Assembly: GCA_030704615.1 (NCBI GenBank)
Contig: CM060732.1
Span: 16,122,001-16,186,000, forward strand
Direction of reading: 5' to 3'
Length of the DNA: 64,000 nucleotides
Origin: Takakia lepidozioides
Taxonomy: Eukaryota; Streptophyta; Takakiopsida; Takakiales; Takakiaceae
The translations under genes were made by a program, and so were the position numbers. Shown here piece after piece: positions 11,142 to 21,754 of the stretch; the stretch's first letter is position 1; each line of letters opens with the position of its first letter. The notes beneath the pieces are model-generated. The model worked only from the letters and a program-made list of their open reading frames with translations. It had not been told where the DNA came from and searched no databases.

Positions 11142-14100
11142 AGGGCGGAAATGGCTTTTGTTCCGTGGGATCGTGTGGAAGACTTCATTGCAGGAGAGTC
11201 GGCGCGCCCAGATGCCCCTTGTAAATTCATCAAACAACATCAATTTGTGACACAAGAAGGTGCCCTACAAGCACCACGCATGAACAGCTGCTTGCAAAGT
11301 TATGTGCCCTGTCTACGTCGGTTCCAGCTCATGTGAAACCAAAACAAAGAAGAATAACAAGGAACAAGGGGGGCGAGGGGGCGAGGGCATCAAACGAGGT
11401 TGTACATGTAGATTCATTGTCAAGCAGTGTTATCTTGACCCCAAAATAGCTATGTTGGTTTACTACCAGAAGAACCATGTAAACAGCCATGGCCTGACTG
11501 TTCATGGCCCTTCGTATGAGAAGTCTCGTCATGCTCTCGCACCTCACCTTAGTGTCGACATGAAAGCTTGGATTCTTCACCAATTACGCCTGGGACTGTC
11601 TATTAACAAGATCATTACGAACCACACACAAAAAGTCAAAGAAATCATGGAAGGTGGTTTGGAAGTTACAAGAGATACATTCCTTTTGTCTCATGATATC
11701 AGAAACATTGCCAACAAATGTGACGAGGAGACATTCAAAAAGCACCCTAACGACGCTAGGAGCGTCCGCATGTGGGTGGCCGAAAACCCAAAGAGTGTCT
11801 TCTACTACCAGGAGGAAGTCAATCACCCGGTGTGGACAGTCAGTGACTGGAAGCTTGACCTGCCATTTGTATTGGGCATTCAAACTGAATGGCAGAAGGA
11901 CCAGATGCTTGACCTGGGCCATGGAAGAATTGTGGCATGCGATGCGACCTTTGGTACCAACGAGAAAAAGGTATGGTGCCACTACGTTCTGTCCTTCCCA
12001 TCGTGATTCCCTATCTGTATGTTACCCGCTCCTCCATGTATATATTCTACTTCATCACCTCATCGCTGCCTATTCTTCCTGAAGGATTGTTACGTATTGT
12101 GTTTCTCCTTTACGCCTCCACTTCCTAGAGTACTCCCACACTAACATTTGTCTTCTCCACTCACACAAACCACTCCCGATGCGATCGTCGTGGATCCGGA
12201 TGATGAGACTCCCCAATTTCGGCTTGCAATTTCGTGACCAGAAGTATACATCAAGCCCACCCATGCACCAACTAATGACAATGTCGTCAGACCTTCCCAC
12301 AAACACACCTTCAATAGCCTTCCCAGACCCAATGTCCGGTGAAAGACCTTACAGGACGTCTACGCATGGTTGCGACTCACAGTCTGTACCCACTGCTTTC
12401 TGTCGTTGCTCCATATCCACCACATGTAGCTTCTCCAACTTCTCCTGTCTGTAATGCAGGTGGCAGTTTGCGTGCCCTCTGTGATTTCCAGATCCACAAA
12501 AGACAGTACGAAACAGGCTGTCCCCTTTCTGGTCAATTCCTCTGCTTCTTCCGTGCTGTAGATCTTTGCTCTTATCTTCTTCTCTCCTTCTTTCCACACC
12601 ACTACATCGCCTGCTCTTGAAACATATGGCTCCATCATGCGTTGTCAAACAGTTCCGGGCGGCCGTCTGTTATATGCGGAAAGACGTCCGGCCAGTAGCC
12701 ACGGTCCTTATTTTGAATTCAAATTTCTCCTGTCATGTGTTATGAAAAACATGAAGTCTGAATCCACTGCGAATTTGTGCTGTGCTGGTGCAATACCCAC
12801 TGTACACTATGATGGTATTCGACCAATGGCTTAATGGAATCCCAGTGGCATATGTTATCACTGTAAGGAGCAAGACAGCCGATTTGGAACCATGGATGCT
12901 GGCGCTCAATGTGCGAATGACTACTGCTCGTCCACTTTGGCGTCCAAATGTGGTCATTGTGGACGACGCGAATGCTGAGATCAATGCCATCAGGTATGCT
13001 CAAAACACGTCCATGTATGGCCAGACACCCAATACATGCCCGTATGAGCAACTACAATTAAGAATTTTGTTTCGTGCATGACATCAGGTACTGTCAAGAT
13101 ATTCTCACCGTGTTCTCGTGTGCTGCCTGCAAATTCCGAGCATATCGGTTTGGGGTGACTCTGCTATTTTCTTGTGCTTGTGGCATGTGCGTAGAGCATG
13201 GTTGAAAAATGCAGTCGCTAAGATTAAAGATCCAGCAATGCGTGCCTCGGTTTTGCACGACTTGGGCGAAATTATGTACGACTCCAGAGGGATATCCGGA
13301 CATGCAGCTGCTGCGTGGGCCGTGTACAGACTCATTAGCCTGCGGGAGAAGTATCCCAGTTTGAACGAGTTCATGCATTACATGGAGACATACTGGCTGC
13401 CGAAGGCGGACATGTGGATAATGCGGTCTCGAAAGATCCCCCATGCTTCTCAAGACACAGACGCAGCAATTGAGGCGTACCACGGAAATCTCAAAGCCCA
13501 ACTTAAGAGCACGAAGAGCACCCTCACCAGCCGCCGTGTCAACTGGCTGATCTCAGAGCTTGTTGGCAATATTCTCACTCACTACTGGTACATGACTCAG
13601 CTGAAAGAATATGGGTTTGTGCGCAACAAAAGACAAGAGGGATTCGTCTGTAGTTCTATTTTAGCGGCCCGTGAAATTCCAAATGCCAATGTGGAATTGA
13701 CCTCCGCCCTAACACAACGTACACCATTCACAAACCGGAATCCACGTGGGCATGTTGTGACTATACCTTGGCACACAAGGGGAATTTGTGTGCACACCAA
13801 GTGAAAGTATTGAAGATGCTTCATCCGCACTTGGAGGAGGGACTCATTGCCAAATTTTGTGGTTCGTTACTTGGGACGAAACAAAGGGGGCTGGTCCGTC
13901 TCATTGCAGGCCCTTCCACAATTCTTCCTCCAAATTCGACGTCAGCATCATCTCCCAACCCTGCAGGCAAGTCCACTTCCGCTCAAAGCCCATCAACAGA
14001 CTTGAACGCTTGTATACAATCTGAAATACATGACCTTCTGGAAGTGACTTGCGGAAACGTCCGTCTCTAACAACATTTTCTTGCGATGTTGCGACTTGCC

Positions 14101-14242
14101 CGGGGAAAAATTCTGGGACTGAAATCACAGATCCTTGAGGGAATCGCTCACCCGGCCGGTGAGCCCACTCTTTCTGTTGTCGACTATGGGAAAGGCAAAT
14201 CCCTTGTTCGTTTGAAAGACTTCCTGGAGGGCCCTGGTAAGT
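11142..14242 (+). pseudogene. MULE-type transposase with SWIM zinc finger
   Basis: This gene encodes a Mutator-like DDE transposase, which would cut and paste its own element. The N-terminal part (AFVPWDRVEDFIAG at about 11150, frame shift near 11290-11310, then CTCRFIVKQCYLDPKIAMLV) resembles the FAR1/WRKY-GCM1-type DNA-binding region. The catalytic core follows: ACDATFGTN with the first Asp (about 11940), a probable intron from about 11971 to 12785, then FDQWLNGIPVAYVI, VIVDDANAEINA with the second Asp, LCLWHVRRAW with the conserved C-x2-H, and DAAIEAYHGNLK with the catalytic Glu. A SWIM finger (CDYTLAHKGNLCAH, about 13770-13800) follows in a shifted frame. Two or three frame breaks make this copy likely inactive. 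Confidence 0.75.
12070..12648 (-). CDS. Unrecognised ORFs antisense to the MULE intron
   Basis: Two minus-strand frames inside the large MULE intron read like coding sequence. One is 93 codons at 12360-12638, with the segment SRAGDVVVWKEGEKKIRAK. The other lies at 12070-12306, with LDVYFWSRNCKPKLGSLIIR. They lie in the same direction with a frame change near 12330. I do not recognise the protein. It could be a second element gene or chance open frame. Confidence 0.25.
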
Positions 14243-14313
14243 GATGCCGCCACAACGACACTACAGATCTTTCTCCTTCAGCCCGTAAACGCCTCTACGA
14301 CTAGTGACCTCCA

Positions 14314-14670
14314 CAGACAATTTCTTTCGTTCAATGAGGTCATGTTTTTTCATTGTATGTGTTCATTATTGACCTTACCATGGAATTAACTTATGGTGTG
14401 GCGCCATGCCGATTTCTGCTATGTCCGTTGACTTGCAGGTGACCTTCACAAGCCCCTTTTGAGGTCCTTCACATATACTGAATCTAAACTGCCATTCTCC
14501 TGCACAGACGATTTCTTTCTTTCTATGTACTTTAATACTGACCATACCATCTAATTTACTTGCGGTGTGGCGCCATACCCATTTATGGTATGTCTGTCGA
14601 CTTGCATGGGACCCTTCACAAGCCCCTTTTCAGGACGTTCGCATATATTGAATGCAAACTAGCATTCCCA
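14314..14670 (+). repeat. Tandem pair, about 170-180 bp, each with TGGCGCCA
   Basis: Two diverged head-to-tail copies begin near 14314 and 14505. Shared blocks include GACGATTTCTTTC-like, CTTCACAAGCCCCTTTT and the 8-bp palindrome TGGCGCCA (14399-14406 and 14568-14575). They lie just downstream of the MULE coding region and may be 3' non-coding sequence of that element. Confidence 0.6.
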
Positions 14671-14854
14671 CGCCCTTCGAACACGTTCCATCCGTGTACA
14701 CGGATGGGAACACCCTCAAGTCTCATTCATCCCGTGCAAGAATTTAACCTCCCCTATCAGTTCCAAATTGGTGGGATTCCGAAAGTCCTCTCCTCTTTCC
14801 CCTCACCATCCTCATGCCCTCGCAAAAGAAGGGGTGTGCGGGATTTTGGCCCTG

Positions 14855-15057
14855 CACTAGTTTGGCTGTGTAAGGCTGTGTATGGCCGTGATAGACTATG
14901 ATAGGCTGTGTACGACTGTCTACCACCCCTAAAGCTTGTGCTGTCACCCCTAAGGCCTCTGTTGGTCTAAGTCTACCATCTGTAAGTCTGCGCAAAAATT
15001 AAGGGTACCCCACAGAGCCCATAAAAGTGTCCAAGTCCCAGACAGCCCTCTAACACT
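14855..15057 (+). repeat. Left inverted arm of element 1
   Basis: The arm starts with a short array of GGCTGTGT-like units (14863-14930). It continues with about 120 bp including CTGTCACCCCTAAGG and GCAAAAATTAAGGGTACCC, ending near TCTAACACTTG. The same sequence recurs inverted at 20145-20516 with roughly 80% agreement by eye, the minisatellite again on the outside. The pair therefore forms long terminal inverted repeats or a foldback structure. Confidence 0.7.
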
Positions 15058-15059
15058 TG

Positions 15060-16219
15060 CATCAATACGCAGGGTCTTGTCAACGAGGGTCAGAAGGTAT
15101 GCTGCGATTTTCCTCCATTCTGCCAATTTCTGCGCCGAAATTGCTCATGTACGTGTAGGCCACCTCTCACGTTCTCATTTTCCTTCTTTGCAGACTCTTA
15201 TCTTTCAGGCATTCTGCTTCGAGAAGGAACATTTGAAATTCAAATTACGTCAAGCAGGCAGACTTGTTGATTCCACAGTTGATCCACTGGAGTATAATGT
15301 CCTGTTCAACCATGTGGGAGAGAAGGACGTGCTTTGTGATTTTTCGGGCAAGCCTTGGAGGTATGGCAGGACCAGGAGTCCTGCATTCATCCAGACGCTC
15401 ATGGAAATGTGTACGGATGTTGAAGGCAGGGTCCTCGACGTCACTGCTAATACAGGTGAGAGCGTTCAGTGATTGCGGCACCGAAATTGACACTGTTTCC
15501 GATTGTCTTTGTTTGCTTGCGCGAGGAAGCGACTCATTCTTGACTTTGGCTTTGGTTGTGTTGTATGAATTTGCAGGTGCTTGTATGTGGGCGGGAAGGA
15601 TGTCCAACCCATTTGTGTTCTTATTTGAGGGGGATACGGCCTTGTACGATTTCAATTTGGCGGGCCTACAACGTCTGCCTCCTACTGAGGATCCCAACAA
15701 CGCAGAACAGGACGTGGAAGGGGAGGAGGAAGAGGAGGAGGAGGAAGTCCAGGAAATTCGTCCCATTCAGGGGCGCCCAAAGCCGCTTCCTGCAATGCCT
15801 GTCTTCGAGTGAGTTGCACCATAGTAAGTGTATTGGTTTCGGTTGTAGGGACCATGCAACCTGCCGATGATTCCCTGTTTGAATGTTCTAATGTGCTTCA
15901 TTATTTGTTTGTGCATACACTCAGCCTTGCAGAGTCGTCCGACGAGGAAATGTAGGGAGACTTGCTCGAATCGGACCCTGTTGCAGAGGACAGAATCGCA
16001 TCGGCCATTCTTTGCCAAAAAATCATTTATTGTGAGTCCCCAGAAGCCTTTTTTTCTAACACCCTATGCAGACACGGCTGCCAGAGAAGCCATCAGGAGG
16101 GAGGATAGGCCTACTCGGTTTGAGCAATTGATATTCGGGAAGGAGCAGAGAATTATAATGAGGCGTGAGGCCAAACATAGAATTGTGAAAGGCAGAGTAG
16201 GCAAGTTCGTCATATAATC
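15060..16219 (+). pseudogene. DNA methyltransferase-like protein, copy 1 (3' part)
   Basis: An exon at about 15193-15455 encodes GKPWRYGRTRSPAFIQTLME followed by GRVLDVTANTG. The next exon (from about 15577) continues ACMWAGRMSNPFVFLFEGDT. This order, a conserved Pro, a helix, then V-L-D-x-x-x-x-T-G and a downstream E-G-D, is how the C-terminal half of beta-class N4/N6 DNA methyltransferases binds S-adenosylmethionine. An acidic run of glutamates follows at 15720-15755. The segment FFLTPYADTAAREA (about 16050-16090) matches the tail of the other two copies here. The catalytic half is missing upstream, where the left arm of element 1 lies. Other frames suggest small indels. I call it a partial, probably inactive gene. 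Confidence 0.55.
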
Positions 16220-16668
16220 CGCGTCTCAGAGTGAGGGGGATGATGAGGACAGTTCCGCACCCAGGTGGACAGTTCCAGCTGGTGAGGATGGTATTTATGA
16301 GGGGATGCTTCTTAGAGTAACAGCGGTAGCAGTAGTGCAGGTTCGGAGGCAGGTGGAAGGCAGCCATCCTTGCATGAGGCCGGGGATGCATTGGACAGTG
16401 ATCGCGGATCCTCGCCATAGCAAAGTCTCATTTGGATCCTTCTGTTGTACAGTTCTGAATCACTTAATGAAAAAATTGACGATTTTTGAAATCATTGTGT
16501 TCAGACTGTGCATGTCCGATTCCCAACATATCTTCCGCAAACCACAATGTAATAATAAAAGCAGAAGAGAAGCAAAGTAAAGTAAAGAACCCTACAAGTA
16601 ATTTATGCACACCAACGAAGCGCGAACTAGAAGCCATCAAAACACGGTCGTTTCTCACATTCCTTTTG

Positions 16669-16951
16669 GGAATTTTGGCGCCAAAATTCCCCAGTGTGCG
16701 CCTTCATAATATGGGCCTTATAAAATTTCACGTAGGAATTACGGCACCAAAATAGCACGATGGAAGCCTTCAGCACAAGGCACTTCAGCACATTCCACTT
16801 GGGTATTTCGGCGCCGAAATAGCCCGCTCTACGCCATAAAATACGCCAGTATATCACATTTCAAAAGGGAATTTCGGCGCCGAAATACCCCGGTGGAAGT
16901 CTTCAAAACACCACTTTAGCACACTGCTCTTGGGAATTTCGGCGCCGAAAT
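16669..16951. repeat. Palindrome array 1 (core TTTCGGCGCCGAAA)
   Basis: Five long palindromes recur every 65-69 bp. They are a perfect 22-bp one centred on TTTTGGCGCCAAAA (16669-16690), a degenerate one at 16735-16755, TATTTCGGCGCCGAAATA (16804-16821), and ATTTCGGCGCCGAAAT at 16871-16886 and 16936-16951. The sequences between them are related to each other, so this is a tandem array and not scattered sites. A further degenerate copy with CGGCACCGAAAT lies at about 18175-18190. Confidence 0.85.
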
Positions 16952-17029
16952 AGCACGGTTGGTGGTTTTAGCACAATTTTTTCCCCTCATGTCGTGGCAC
17001 CTTCTCTGTCTAGCCCCTTCTAGCCCCAA

Positions 17030-17750
17030 TCATTTTCGATCGGCTGTGTGGATAGCCGTTGCCGGCCAATGGGGGCACGTATTGCCGTTGCCCCGGAGAA
17101 GATCATGTCAGAGGGTGTTCCGCAGTGGGTTTTCAATGTTTGCATCTCCGTGTTGAAACACTACAGTGATTACTTGTCCCTCTCCATTCCCGGTGGGCGC
17201 ACACTTCCTCAATGCCGCCCTGTGAAAATGCCACCTGCATTCGACGGAGCGGGATTCGAGGTTCGCGATTGCGTGAGCCAGTGATGGGAGACATTATGGT
17301 GGATTTGGACTTCAGTGAAGGTACACGAGGGTGACGAGTTTCCGAGCACTTCTGTGGGATTCTGTTTGGGTGAGGCCTACCAGTGGACAACAGTGGATAC
17401 TTGTTGTGTGAGATAGACCTGGAAGACGGAGTGTTCGTCTCTTCATCACGAGATGTTGCTGCGGCGAGTTCTGGAGGTCTTACTACCATAACTATACTGC
17501 ACCTCCACAGTATTTGCTCCCGGATAGGGCTCTTGAGTTGCTCACTCACTCTTCTGGGCCAGGGAATATATTGTTGACACTAAGGGAAAATCAGAGCAGG
17601 TTTGTCCTGGATGTTTGCGAATTTCACGACGCTGTGGAGGAGGTCCCACCTGGCCTCCAATATCTGCATGTTTTCACGAACGTGACCTCTATAGATATCT
17701 TGTATCTTTATGTGCGCCATCTTAATCCAGAAAACGACAATGCGTAGTGG
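17030..17750 (+). pseudogene. Unrecognised broken coding region of element 1
   Basis: Open stretches at 17048-17284, 17383-17577 and 17514-17747 look like pieces of one protein interrupted by frame changes, for example IMSEGVPQWVFNVCISVLKH and RFVLDVCEFHDAVEEVPPG. I do not recognise it. Its position inside the element 1 arms, after the methyltransferase-like gene and the palindromes, suggests a second element-encoded protein. Confidence 0.3.
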
Positions 17751-18274
17751 ACGACTACCGCACCACTCCTAATTCTAGACCTATGGTTCGACGACTCGGT
17801 GGTTCGTGTTGTGGATGTCAACGCAGCAGCATAGAGCGTTAAGGATCATTGTGGAGGGTGATTGGAGGGCACAGGCTCCGGGTTATGGTAGTTCCACAGG
17901 TTTCTTATGCCGCAGTGGTCCATTTCTGATGATGGAAGCTCGGAGTTGTCGCTGTACAAAATAAAAACTTGTAGTTTCTTGATGTTTGTATTTCAAGCGT
18001 GTATGGCAATTTTCTGTCATGTCAATGTGGGGTTGATGTTATGTTGAATGGGGTTTGCAAGTTGAACTGTCGTCTGACCCTAAATATATTACCCTGTCAG
18101 TACAATGGCTTATGAGGGCTACAAGTTTGTGTCTCTTTCCTATCCTGCACAATGTTTTACAATCGTGACGTGGAATAACGGCACCGAAATACCTCATTCC
18201 GCATCCTGGACCAGGAGAAATAGACCCTATTATCGAGGTATGAGGATATAATACCGTCAATAAAGGCAAAAAAA

Positions 18275-18372
18275 ATTCCAATTCCGTGGATGCCCGCTCA
18301 TGAGCTCATAGGCTCATGGGCTCATGAAATAGTAAACCTCTGCTCATGCCGCTCATGAAATAGCAGCCCCCC
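18275..18372 (+). repeat. Left arm of small foldback element (GCTCATGA repeats)
   Basis: Tandem GCTCATGA-like units lead into GCCGCTCATGAAATAGCAGC. The same block occurs inverted at 19896-19981, beside a matching ATTTCCGTGGA end motif. The two arms bound a region of about 1.7 kb nested within element 1. Confidence 0.7.
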
Positions 18373-19895
18373 GTAATGGGCCCTCTCAGCACCCGAGCGG
18401 CTATGTTGTGACGCTACCCTTCTATGCGGAGGTCCATGGTGTGGAGCCCGCGGGATTCATGATGCATATCTCACGATTTCACTCACTAATCTGATGGCTT
18501 AGTGCCACTTGCATGCACACAAGCCTATTTCCAAGGTGCTACTGTCCTTTTTTATATCATGACTAAGATGCCCGACATGCCACTCAGGCCCTCTGCTACT
18601 CCAGAATCATTCAAAGTGCCCGTATGTATTACTGTGTATGCTCAACTACAAGCTTAACCTCCTGTCTGATCTCCTGCTAAGTCCTTGCTCAGCGTCCATC
18701 ATTAACGTTCTGCCATACTCGTCTCTCAATTTCTCCACACCATTAGAGTTGCTATACCAAAATCTCATGACAAGAACCAGAGCCATCGCTGCTTTGTCAT
18801 TGTGCTCGCTAGTCTTGTACTACCAAAAACTCATAGATTAGCCCTTCACATGGGGCCACTCCATTCTGATCACCGCTCAACTGATTATTGTAATACTAAA
18901 CCCATTACCCGTATCGGGTGTACCTCCCCTTCATGCGTTTAATACATGGCCAAGTGGCGTCTTAATAAAGGTTTGATAATATCCCTAAGCCTAAAAATGT
19001 ACTTACCAAAATCTGCTTAGTCATGTACCCTGTCGATTCAAGGTGGCGCCCCCTCAGCCGTCGATCAGTATTGCATCAACGCCATGCATGTCGCCATTTC
19101 CCCGGTCTTCATCCTGCTCCGTCGATCGTTCATCCCAACTTCATCCACTATCCTCAGTGAAAGCACGCATGCTTTCCCCACCAATGAACTTCTTCCAACG
19201 CTGAGTGTTCATAATTTGTTCATCCGTCATCGCAGTGCAGCATCCTGGTGTGGTTAACTCCATCCATCCGCACCATGCGCTTCATCCGTTCATGCCCTTG
19301 GCACGTACCTCACTGTTTTATACACTCATTCCTCCCAAGTTCATCCTACTTCCGTCCGCCCATCATCCATTTGATAAACCCCTAGGGTTTGGCATTTGTT
19401 TTCCCCTTACAGCTGTAAAGTACTCCCTTTTTTTTAGAGTGGAAGACCCTTTTCACCAAGTCAGCACACTTACTTCACTGATGCACTAGCTTGAGGTCCC
19501 GCCATGATCATGTCCATCATTTCTTAGCTGCAGCCTCGATCATGCATATTCGATCAGACTCCTCCATGTTAGAAAGGCTCAGTGTGGAGCCAAATGAAGA
19601 TCAAAACAATCATGCTGGTAAGGAAGTTCTTAATGGCTTGGCCAACCAACAAAAGCAGGCAGCAGTGTACACTACTTCACTGTAGAGAAGCATTGCAGGA
19701 ACCAAGGCAAGGAGGCCCAATGCCTGAAGGCAAAATTCAAAAAGCATGTGATCAGGGCTGCAACTCAAGAAGGATTGCTTTAGGAATGGGTACGCCAGGT
19801 CACCCAGCAACAGCAGGGGTGGAAAAGCTTTAAGGTTGATCTGTGGTGGATTGTTTGTTCTTTTGGGTTTAGGAAGTTTTTCTGGTCGCTGCCCA
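18373..19895. other. Interior of the foldback element, no recognised gene
   Basis: Short ORFs only. TTCATCC-like words recur at 19050-19370. Nothing resembling a transposase is present, so the element would be non-autonomous. Confidence 0.4.
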
Positions 19896-19981
19896 GGGGG
19901 CTGCTATTTCATGAGCGGCATGAGCATGAGCGGGAAAAAAAAAAGCATGAGCAGACCATTGTGAGTCCACGGAAATAGGGT
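19896..19981 (-). repeat. Right arm of small foldback element
   Basis: Inverted partner of 18275-18372. It shares the block GCTGCTATTTCATGAGCGGC and the end motif TCCACGGAAATAGGG, interrupted by a run of ten A residues. Confidence 0.7.
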
Positions 19982-20144
19982 TAGGAGGCACGGAAATAGG
20001 GTCATGTGAAGTTGGAATGTGGCACCAGTGGACTTGAAATGCAACATTTTATTGCAAATTTTGTGGCAAGCCACGTCTATACAAGTGTGTTCTAACTGTC
20101 ATAGCCTCGATGGGCACTACTCTCCTACAGCCTCCGAGGAACTT

Positions 20145-20516
20145 GTTAGAGGACTGTCGGGGACTTAGACACTTATACGGGATCTGTAGGGTACCCTTAA
20201 TTTTTGCACAGACTGAGACCAACAGGAGCCTTAGGGGTGACAGCAGCGCACTGTAGAGGGGGGTTACACAGTCGTCACAGTCGTCACAGCCAACACAGCC
20301 CGTCACAGTCGTCACAGCAGACACAGCCGACACAGCCCGTCACAGTCGTCACAGCAGACACAGCCGACACAGCCAACACAGCCCGTCACAGTCGTCACAG
20401 CCGACACAGCCCGGCACAGCCACACAGCCAGTCACAGCCCGACACAGCCAAACACAGTCGCACAGCCAGTCACAGCCCGTCACAGTTTCACACAGCCAGT
20501 CACAACTTGACACAGC
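20145..20516 (-). repeat. Right inverted arm of element 1 with CACAGCC minisatellite
   Basis: Inverted partner of 14855-15057. The unique part (20145-20260) includes GGGTACCCTTAATTTTTGC and CCTTAGGGGTGACAGC. Beyond it, 20265-20516 is a minisatellite of GTCACAGC/ACACAGCC units, much longer than on the left. The gypsy A LTR begins exactly where the array stops. Confidence 0.75.
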
Positions 20517-21146
20517 TGTCACGATCATAGGGAACGAAGAGTAGGACAGGGAACGACTGTGGGGAACAACACCTGCGAAGGGAACATGTTAGTTCACAGA
20601 CGATGGTTAGTGAGGGAAACGGTTAGAACCACGGATAGGAAGATAAAGGGGAAAACGGGGAATCGAGGGATATCATTCGGAGGAGGACTTCTTGGTCAGG
20701 GAGGAGAGGGGATCGGGCAAAGATTAAGAACGGAAGTGAAGATAGAGAGATGATGAGTAGATGCTTGATATATGCAAGGCTGTAATGATATTGTAGAGTA
20801 GATTAGAGACACAATGGCTTCGGCCTGATACCTGATAAATCATAATTGGATACTTTTACGATACAATCACACTGTGTAGAGAGATCTGAGTGAAGCTGTG
20901 AAATGAATGGATGAGTTGATGGAATCCAATAGATTGATAAAGCAAACTGATACTTAATTATCAAGGGTAAGATAGCTAACATGAATACCAAAAGGGAAAC
21001 AAATAGGAAACACCCCCATGATACACTAGCTGTAGGTCATGACTGATTGTTCTGCGCGGGCTGAGTACTTAGAGATTTCCAACTCTTCTATCTTGGAGTT
21101 TCCGCCTCGAATAGCGAAGGGATGGGTGAGTAAAAGCCGCGCGACA
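20517..21146 (+). repeat. 5' LTR of gypsy A
   Basis: The region starts TGTCACG and ends GCGCGACA, giving the TG...CA ends of an LTR, and is followed after two bases by a primer-binding site. The left boundary is inferred from TGTC/GACA symmetry and from the end of the minisatellite. No second LTR is found, so the length of about 630 bp is provisional. Confidence 0.55.
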
Positions 21147-21148
21147 TT

Positions 21149-21166
21149 TGGCGACCATACGGGGAA
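21149..21166 (+). other. Primer-binding site of gypsy A
   Basis: TGGCGACCATACGGGGAAC begins two bases after the LTR end. It has the TGG start expected for the complement of a tRNA 3' end. I could not assign the tRNA. Confidence 0.5.
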
Positions 21167-21187
21167 CTGAGTCATGAACAACCAGAT

Positions 21188-21733
21188 GTGACAGGCATCT
21201 GGTGGGATCATGGTGGTTGGACCATTAAAGAATTTGAAGTGAATCAAATTCCCTGTGGAACGAAGGAAGAAAGATTGTCCAAACAATTCTTTCAAAGGTT
21301 CTTGGAATTGCCAGACGGTTGTAAAGAAAATATTCTTAAGCGAGTGCATGATGCTGATCCAGAATGGGGTCTGGAGAAAGGAGTGATAAAGATTTATCAG
21401 GTAGCCTGTAGAGGAAGAGCACGTTGGTTACCAACATTGGTTTATGTGATAGCATTGCTATCCATTAAGCGAGTAGAGTTTGAAGGCTGGGAAGAAAGAA
21501 AGGTGAATGTTTATACTCATATGCATGAAGAGCTTGTACTGGTAAAGAATTGGATTCCAAAGGATATTTTGTGGATCAAACTCACACCAAGAACAGCTTT
21601 TCAGACTTGTTTGCCATATGGTTATATGGTAACGGAGACTTCAAGTATAGCCAAGGGTGCATTGAAGCTTGAAAGAAACCCAGGCATATACGAGAGATAT
21701 TACAGAAGAGAGTTTTGGTTATTGCCACATTAA
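21188..21733 (+). CDS. Unrecognised ORF between LTR and gag of gypsy A
   Basis: An intact frame of about 181 codons lies between the primer-binding site and gag, in the same direction. It encodes a soluble basic protein with segments such as VTGIWWDHGGWTIKEFEVNQ and NIPKDILWIKL-like stretches, and no transmembrane segment. I do not recognise the family. It has no clear ATG at its 5' end, so it may start further upstream or be translated as the N-terminal part of gag. Its conservation as an open frame beside a broken gag is notable. Confidence 0.45.
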   Translation: MTGIWWDHGGWTIKEFEVNQIPCGTKEERLSKQFFQRFLELPDGCKENILKRVHDADPEWGLEKGVIKIYQVACRGRARWLPTLVYVIALLSIKRVEFEGWEERKVNVYTHMHEELVLVKNWIPKDILWIKLTPRTAFQTCLPYGYMVTETSSIAKGALKLERNPGIYERYYRREFWLLPH

Positions 21734-21754
21734 AAGAAATGAAAGACATGGGAC

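Noticed and set aside
15245-15766. Minus-strand 173-codon Ser-rich ORF
   Set aside because: It is the antisense shadow of the glutamate-rich part of methyltransferase-like copy 1.
20204-20530. 108-codon ORF with SQ/TQ repeats
   Set aside because: It is a translation of the CACAGCC minisatellite in the element 1 arm.
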